Source: Gemmatimonas phototrophica
GTDB lineage: Bacteria > Gemmatimonadota > Gemmatimonadetes > Gemmatimonadales > Gemmatimonadaceae
NCBI GenBank assembly: GCA_945870175.1
Contig: CAMBRJ010000003.1
Location: 1-34,586, forward strand
Length of the DNA: 34,586 nt
Direction: 5' to 3'
The notes beneath the pieces were generated by a model that was not told where the DNA came from, searched no databases, and worked only from the letters and a program-made list of their open reading frames with translations. Position numbers and translations under genes: made by a program. Below, piece by piece: positions 28,717 to 34,586 of this stretch (positions within the stretch are counted from its first letter, which is position 1; each line of letters starts with the position of its first letter).

Positions 28717-30395
28717 GCCACGATACGACGGCTACACTCGACCGCTTTCTTTCGCACTACTTCGCGCGACACCCCGTAAACGCCACGTTCACGGGACTGC
28801 ACACGCATGACCATCATCTCCCCGATTGGTCGCGTGACGCGCGCGACACCGAAGTGGCCGAGCTGGCCGAGCTGCACGACGCGCTGTTCAGCGCGTCGCC
28901 ACACCGCAGCAACGATGTCCTCGCCGCCGATATCGATGCCGTCGACGCCGAGTTGGCGCGCGCCAACATCGACCTCCGCATTCTCGAAACGCAGAGCCGC
29001 TTCTTCCACGACCGGAATCCCGTGCTCTGGACCGGCGAGGCGATTTTCAGCATCGTCTCGTTATTGCTGCGTCCCACGCAGCCCATGCCGTCCTGCACCG
29101 CGGCGATCACGGCACGACTCCGCGCCATCCCGGCGTTCCTTGGTGCGATGCCGGCAGCGCTCACCGAACCGGTCCCCGCGATCTGGATCGATCGCGCTAC
29201 CCGCGAGGCGCGCGCATTCGCCGCGTTCCTGCGGGGGCCATTGCGTCTCTGGTGCGACGAGCACCAGATCGACCGCGTGGAACGTCAGTCGATCACCGAC
29301 GCGGCGGCGGATGCAGCGCGGGCATTCGACGGCGCGGCACACTGGCTCTTCCTGTTGCCACACGACGTGCACTCGGGCTACGCCGTCGGCGTCGAAGCCT
29401 ACGACATCCTGCTGCAGCGCGGGCACTTCTGTGCGCAGTCGTCTGCCGAAGTGCTGCAACGCGTGCTCGGCGACATGCCCGCGGCCAAGGCGCGTTTCCA
29501 CGCGCTCGCGACCGACGTTGCCGGCTCCCCTGAGGCCCTCGGCGCGAAGCTCGCCGACGATCGCCCTGCCGAAGCCGACTATCTCGCCACCTTCACGTCG
29601 CAGTTCGATGCGTGCCGGGATCTTGCGCTGCAGCACGATCAGGTCAGCTGGCCCGACTGGCCGCTGCGCTACGTGCCCATTCCCGTGTGGGCCCGCGACA
29701 TCGCGCCGCAACTCTACTTTCTGTTTTATCGCTCGCCGGCACCGTACGAACCCCGCCCCGAGCACCGGTATCTCGTTACCCCCATCGACGACACCATCGC
29801 CCCCGACGAGCGCGAACGCCGCCTGAAGGTGTGGAATCGCAGCACGATCACGCTCAATCACGTCGTGCATCACGGCGCGCTCGGCCATCATGTGCAGAAC
29901 GGGCACGCCACCCATCGGTCGCACTCACGGATCGGCAAGATCGCTGCCGTAGACTGCGCGAGCCGTATCGGCATGTTCCTTGGCGGCTCGATGGCGGAAG
30001 GGTGGGCCTGCTACGCCACCGAACTCGCCGACGAACTCGGATTTCTCACGCCTCTCGAGCGTGCCGCGGAGCAACAAAGTCGTGTGCGCATGCTGGCGCG
30101 CGCCATCGTCGACATCCGTTTGCACACCGGCGAGTTCACCTTCGCCGAGGCCGTGGCGTACTACGTGCACGAAGTCGGCATGCCGGAGGCGGTCGCCATT
30201 GGTGAAGCCACTAAGAACTCGATGTTTCCCTGCACCGCCGTGATGTACTGGCTGGGCACGCAGGGCATTCTCGATCTGCGGGACACCATGCGCCAGCGAC
30301 CGGACTACTCGCCGCGGCACTTTCATGATGCGCTGTTGAGCCGGGGATCCATCCCTGTGGCGCTCGCGGCGCGACTCCTCACGGCAACGTCATGA
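28713..30395 (+). CDS. DUF885 family protein with altered motif HHGALGH
   Basis: Track starts at 28854, but the frame is coding from at least 28713: LSHDTTATLDRFLSHYFARHPVNATFTGLHTHDHHLPDWSRDARDTEVAEL, matching DUF885 N-termini. Start codon uncertain (CTG 28713 overlaps the upstream TGA). Confidence 0.8.
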   Translation: MSHDTTATLDRFLSHYFARHPVNATFTGLHTHDHHLPDWSRDARDTEVAELAELHDALFSASPHRSNDVLAADIDAVDAELARANIDLRILETQSRFFHDRNPVLWTGEAIFSIVSLLLRPTQPMPSCTAAITARLRAIPAFLGAMPAALTEPVPAIWIDRATREARAFAAFLRGPLRLWCDEHQIDRVERQSITDAAADAARAFDGAAHWLFLLPHDVHSGYAVGVEAYDILLQRGHFCAQSSAEVLQRVLGDMPAAKARFHALATDVAGSPEALGAKLADDRPAEADYLATFTSQFDACRDLALQHDQVSWPDWPLRYVPIPVWARDIAPQLYFLFYRSPAPYEPRPEHRYLVTPIDDTIAPDERERRLKVWNRSTITLNHVVHHGALGHHVQNGHATHRSHSRIGKIAAVDCASRIGMFLGGSMAEGWACYATELADELGFLTPLERAAEQQSRVRMLARAIVDIRLHTGEFTFAEAVAYYVHEVGMPEAVAIGEATKNSMFPCTAVMYWLGTQGILDLRDTMRQRPDYSPRHFHDALLSRGSIPVALAARLLTATS

Positions 30396-32032
30396 TGCGT
30401 TGGTCAGTTCGCCTATCCCGCCGCTCGGCGCGTTCCTCGGCGCTTGGCGTCGCCGCCGCGCTCGGTGCGACACTCGTGGCCTGCGGCGGGGAGACGTCCC
30501 GCACCGGCCCGTCGAATGAGCTGCTCATCGTGGGCTACGACCGTGAGCCCGATACGATGAACCGCTACGCCACGCACATTCTCGAAGACATCGAGGCGGG
30601 CGTGGTAGAGGGCCTCGTCACCAATGACGAGGCGATGAAGATCATCCCCGTGCTGGCCGCCGAGATTCCGACCACGGAAAATGGCGGCGTGGTCGTGCGC
30701 GCCGACGGCGGCATGGACGTGACGTGGAAGCTCCGCCCCGGTGTGAAGTGGCACGACGGCGTGCCGCATACGTCGGCCGATGTGAAGTTCACGGTGGATG
30801 CCATCAACAAGGGTGACTGGAAGCCCGAAAGCGTTGATGGCTTTGACCGCATCGCCTCAGTGGATACGCCCGACGCGCTCACGGCCGTCGTGCACTATAA
30901 GGAGGTGTACGCGCCGTACCAGCTCCAGTTCGTGCGCGGGGCACTCCCGAAGCACGTGCTCGAGGGGCGCGATCTCAATACCGCCAACGATTACAATCGC
31001 GCGCCACTCGGCACCGGTCCGTACAAGGTGAAGGAGTGGAAGACGGGCGAGTACATCCTGCTCGAGCGCGCCGAAGGCTACTGGCGTGGCCCGGAGTATC
31101 CGAAGATCAAGCAGCTGCTATTCCGCTTCCTCACGAACACCACCACCCGCATCAACCTCCTCAAGTCGGGCGAAGTGCACATGGTGGCCCTGGTGGCGTG
31201 GGACAAGGTGCGCGAGCTGGAGGCTATCGCCGGCCTGCGGATGAACCGCGTGGTCGGCAACGGCTACGAACATGTCACGCTCAACCAGAAGCATTTTACG
31301 CCGTTCGCCGATGTGAAGGTGCGGCAGGCGCTGGCCCATGCGGTCAATCGCGATCTGCTCGTGCGCACGATTCTCGACGGCCAGGTGGAAGTGGTGAACG
31401 GTCCGATCCAGCCGCTCTCCGCGGCCTACGAGCCGCAGGTGCCGACCTACGAATTCGATCCGGAGCGCGCACGCGCGCTGCTCACCGAAGCGGGCTGGGT
31501 GCTCGGCGCCGATAGCATCCGGATGAAGAACGGCAAGCGGCTCGCGTTTACGCTCATCACGCAGTCGGGCTTCGCGATTCGCGAAAACGTGTCGCAGGCA
31601 TTGCAGCAGGCGTTTCGCGACGTCGGCGCCGAGATGACGGTGAAGCTGCTGGATGGTACGACCATTAGCAGTGTGTGGTTTACGGGCGATTTCGACGCCA
31701 TGCTGCATTGGTGGCAGATGGGCGCCGACCCGGAGCTCACGCTGTTCTTTGCCGGCGATCGTATGCCACCGGCTGGGCGCAACATCAACTACGTGAACGA
31801 CGCCGAGTTGTCGGCGCTGCTGTATCGCTCCGATCGCACCGCCGATGTGGCACAGCGCAACGCACTGCTGCGTGACGCGCAGCGTCGGATCGCCGCGCTC
31901 GCCCCGGAGATCGTGCTGTACAACACCGCCAAGGTCGACGCCGTGCCGCGGTCCCTGATAGGCTTCACCGGTAATCCGACCAACGCCGGCCCGTTCTGGA
32001 ACGTGTACCAGTGGGAGATCGGCAGGCCGTGA
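30392..32032 (+). CDS. ABC transporter substrate-binding lipoprotein, peptide/nickel family 5
   Basis: Lipobox ATLVACGGE; LRPGVKWHDGVPHTSADVKFT; ADVKVRQALAHAVNRD; ATGA overlap with the previous gene. Confidence 0.92.
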   Translation: MMRWSVRLSRRSARSSALGVAAALGATLVACGGETSRTGPSNELLIVGYDREPDTMNRYATHILEDIEAGVVEGLVTNDEAMKIIPVLAAEIPTTENGGVVVRADGGMDVTWKLRPGVKWHDGVPHTSADVKFTVDAINKGDWKPESVDGFDRIASVDTPDALTAVVHYKEVYAPYQLQFVRGALPKHVLEGRDLNTANDYNRAPLGTGPYKVKEWKTGEYILLERAEGYWRGPEYPKIKQLLFRFLTNTTTRINLLKSGEVHMVALVAWDKVRELEAIAGLRMNRVVGNGYEHVTLNQKHFTPFADVKVRQALAHAVNRDLLVRTILDGQVEVVNGPIQPLSAAYEPQVPTYEFDPERARALLTEAGWVLGADSIRMKNGKRLAFTLITQSGFAIRENVSQALQQAFRDVGAEMTVKLLDGTTISSVWFTGDFDAMLHWWQMGADPELTLFFAGDRMPPAGRNINYVNDAELSALLYRSDRTADVAQRNALLRDAQRRIAALAPEIVLYNTAKVDAVPRSLIGFTGNPTNAGPFWNVYQWEIGRP

Positions 32033-32991
32033 TCGCGGGCACGATGCGTGGCATGATCATGCGGCGGGTGCTGCAGAGTGCACCGCTGCTGGTCCTCATC
32101 TCGGTACTGGTGTTCGCCCTCCTGCAGGCGGTGCCGGGCGGTCCGCTGGCGGCGTACCTCGAGAATCCGAATGTGCGCCCACAAGACATCGAGCGACTGC
32201 GGGCCGCCATGGGACTCGATCGTCCGCTCGCGGCGCAGTATGTGTCGTGGCTGTCGGCGTTCGTGCGCGGCGACTGGGGCTACAGTTTTGCCGACGGTCG
32301 TCCCGTGCTCGACCGTGTACTCGAGCGCGTGCCCGCTACGCTCGAACTGGTCGGCGCGAGCACCGTGCTGGCGCTTTGCGTGGCGCTGCCCGTAGGCGTC
32401 CTGGCGTCGGTGCATCGCCTGTTCGATCGTGTCACATCGTTGGTCGCGGTGGCGGGCATTTCGCTGCCGGTGTTTTGGTTTGGCTTGCTGCTGCAGCTGG
32501 TGTTCGCGATCACGTTGGGGTGGCTGCCGTCGTCAGGGCGCGCGTCGTTCGGTGCCAATTCGTTCGCGGATCGGATCGCGCACCTCGTGCTGCCGGTGGT
32601 CGTGCTGGCCGCCGTGCAAGCTGCCGCGTGGTCGCGCTATTTACGCCGAGCCATGCGCGAAACGATTGGCCGACCGTTTATGAATGCGGCGCGTGTGCGC
32701 GGCGTCTCCGAGCGCGGCGTACTGTGGCATCACGCGCTACCCAATGCGCTTGGTCCGTTCATTACCGTGGTACTGCTCGATGCCGCCATGATGGCGTCGG
32801 GTGCGGTCGTCACCGAAAGTGTGTTCGCCTGGCCTGGCGTGGGTAGCCTGTTCACCGAGTCGCTCGTGAAGCGCGACTATCCCGTGCTCATGGCCTTTCT
32901 CATGTGCGGCGCCATGGCCGTGATGGTGCTCAATCTGCTGGCCGATATCGCCGTGCGGTGCATCGACCCGCGCACGCGGGGCGCCGCATGA
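32029..32991 (+). CDS. ABC transporter permease, DppB/OppB type
   Basis: PGGPLAAYLENPNVRPQDIERLRAAMGLDRPLAAQYVSWLSAFVRGDWGYSF; NAARVRGVSERGVLWHHALPNALGPFIT. GTG 32029 overlaps the upstream stop. Confidence 0.92.
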   Translation: MIAGTMRGMIMRRVLQSAPLLVLISVLVFALLQAVPGGPLAAYLENPNVRPQDIERLRAAMGLDRPLAAQYVSWLSAFVRGDWGYSFADGRPVLDRVLERVPATLELVGASTVLALCVALPVGVLASVHRLFDRVTSLVAVAGISLPVFWFGLLLQLVFAITLGWLPSSGRASFGANSFADRIAHLVLPVVVLAAVQAAAWSRYLRRAMRETIGRPFMNAARVRGVSERGVLWHHALPNALGPFITVVLLDAAMMASGAVVTESVFAWPGVGSLFTESLVKRDYPVLMAFLMCGAMAVMVLNLLADIAVRCIDPRTRGAA

Positions 32992-33791
32992 AGGCTGGAC
33001 CGCGCGGTGGTCTGCTCTTTCTCGCCACGCTCGTGGTGGCGTCGCTGCTGGCCCCGTATCTCGCGCCCTTCGCCGCCGATGCACTCGATTTGGCCAACCG
33101 TCGTGCGGCGCCATCGGTGGTGCACTGGTTCGGCACCGATGAACTCGGGCGCGACGTCCTGACGCGTGTGCTGGTGGGAGCCCGCGTTTCGCTCGCCATC
33201 GGCGTGCTGTCGGCACTCATGAGCGCGGCCATCGGCGTCGCCGTCGGCGCGGTGGCCGGGTACGCCGGACGCTGGGTCGACGACGCGCTCATGCGCGCCA
33301 CCGACGCGATGCTCGCCATTCCGCGCCTCCCGCTGCTGATGCTCGGCGCCGCCGTCTTGCAGCCGGGCGTGCCCATGCTGATCCTGCTGGTCGCCGCCGC
33401 CGGATGGATGGAAACGGCGCGCGTCGTGCGGGCCGAAGTGCAATCGTTGTCGTCGCTCGATTTCGTGCAGGCCGCGCGGGCCATCGGCGCCAATCCGCTC
33501 GGCGTCATCGTGCGCCATATCGTTCCCGGTATCATTCCCGCCGCCACGGTCGCTACCACGCTCGCCATTGGTCGCGGCATCCTGCTGGAAAGCACGATGA
33601 GCTTTTTCGGCGTCGGCGTGCAGCCACCCACCGCCAGCTGGGGCAACATGCTCTATCAGGCGCAGACCGCGATGACAAGCGAGCCGTGGCTCGCGATCTT
33701 CCCCGGCCTCTTCATCTTTGCCACGGTGCTCGCCTGCAACGCCGTCGGTGATGCCATTGGTTCGTCTCCTTCTCAACACCAGGCCGCCTGA
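32988..33791 (+). CDS. ABC transporter permease, DppC/OppC type
   Basis: HWFGTDELGRDVLTRVLVGARVSLAIG; FVQAARAIGANPLGVIVRHIVPG; ESTMSFFGVGVQPPTASWGNML. ATGA overlap. Confidence 0.92.
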   Translation: MKAGPRGGLLFLATLVVASLLAPYLAPFAADALDLANRRAAPSVVHWFGTDELGRDVLTRVLVGARVSLAIGVLSALMSAAIGVAVGAVAGYAGRWVDDALMRATDAMLAIPRLPLLMLGAAVLQPGVPMLILLVAAAGWMETARVVRAEVQSLSSLDFVQAARAIGANPLGVIVRHIVPGIIPAATVATTLAIGRGILLESTMSFFGVGVQPPTASWGNMLYQAQTAMTSEPWLAIFPGLFIFATVLACNAVGDAIGSSPSQHQAA

Positions 33792-34586
33792 TGAGCTTCC
33801 CGCTTCCGTTCGCGCCTCGGCGCATCGCCATCGGCGCCAACGCGCATGTCGGCATCGCCGAATCCATTCGCGCGCGTCGCCCCGACCTTGAGCTGCGCGG
33901 CAAGGTGTTCACCGAGATCACCGCTGAGGATCTCGCGTGGGCCGAGGCGTATATCGGCTTCAAGCGTCCGCCGTCGGTCGCGGATATGGGGAACGTGCGC
34001 TGGATTCAGTGCACTGGTGCCGGCGTCGATTCGTGGATGTCGTCCAATCTCGATCCGTCCATCCTGCTCACGCGCAGCCCAGAATCGTTCGGTCCGATGA
34101 TCGCCGAGTGGGCGGTCTCGCGCATTTTCGCGATCCAGCTACAGGTGCTGGAGTTGGCCCAAGCGCAACGCGAGCGCCGTTGGGCGCCCCGTGACATCGC
34201 GCGAGTGGCCGGCACGCGGGCCCTCGTGGTGGGCACAGGAGACATCGGCCGCGCCATCGCACATGCACTACAGGCGTTGGGCGTGCACGTAACCGGCGTG
34301 TCGCGCAGCGGGACTGTCAGCGGAACCGACAACAGCGCGGCGTTCAGCGCGGTGCACGCGGCGAGCGAAATCGCGAATCTGGTGGGCGACGCCGACTGGA
34401 TCGTGGTGGCCGTGCCCGATACACCGGCATCGCGCGGCCTGATCTCGCGCGACGTGCTGTCACGTTGTCAGGGCGCGGGGCTCTTGAACGCCGGCCGCGG
34501 TTCGGTGGTCGAAGAGACCGCACTGCCCGAAGCGCTCGACAACGGCTGGCTGCGCGCGGCGGCGCTCGATGTATTCGCCACCGAAC
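33791..34586 (+). CDS. D-isomer-specific 2-hydroxyacid dehydrogenase family protein, truncated at the right edge
   Basis: ATG overlaps the upstream stop (TGATG). MSFPLPFAPRRIAIGANAHVGIAESIRARRPDLELRGKVF...GTRALVVGTGDIGRAIAHALQALG...LLNAGRGSVVEETALPEALDNGWLRAAALDVFATE; absent from the track because there is no stop before the edge. Confidence 0.88.
   Translation, partial: MSFPLPFAPRRIAIGANAHVGIAESIRARRPDLELRGKVFTEITAEDLAWAEAYIGFKRPPSVADMGNVRWIQCTGAGVDSWMSSNLDPSILLTRSPESFGPMIAEWAVSRIFAIQLQVLELAQAQRERRWAPRDIARVAGTRALVVGTGDIGRAIAHALQALGVHVTGVSRSGTVSGTDNSAAFSAVHAASEIANLVGDADWIVVAVPDTPASRGLISRDVLSRCQGAGLLNAGRGSVVEETALPEALDNGWLRAAALDVFATE

Overview
This 34.6 kb window is a gene-dense, high-GC bacterial chromosome segment. 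The family mix (DUF5916 beta-barrel, DUF885, LVIVD-repeat and DUF305 proteins, M20 peptidases) would fit Gemmatimonadota, but that is inference only. I support about 28 protein-coding features, including two cut off by the window edges. I see no rRNA, tRNA, CRISPR array, transposase or phage genes. Most content is housekeeping or catabolic: glutathione peroxidase, lactate permease, hybrid histidine kinase, amidase, M20-type peptidases, SBP56-like protein, YaiI, TfoX, PhnA/YjdM and an OFA-type MFS transporter. Three signals stand out. (1) A 108-nt palindromic element occurs twice (149-256 and 7381-7488) in opposite orientation. Both copies have 47-nt arms and a 14-nt loop, and a CTGTTG-type flank follows the same end of each. 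(2) A tightly coupled plus-strand operon starts at 25811 and runs off the right edge: DUF885, Gfo/Idh/MocA, DUF885, peptide-type ABC binding protein, two permeases, D-2-hydroxyacid dehydrogenase. Start and stop codons overlap at every junction. (3) The three DUF885 proteins in the window differ in the HExxPGH motif: one intact, one altered, one absent. The supplied ORF track misses the right-edge dehydrogenase and about 47 residues of the second operonic DUF885 protein.
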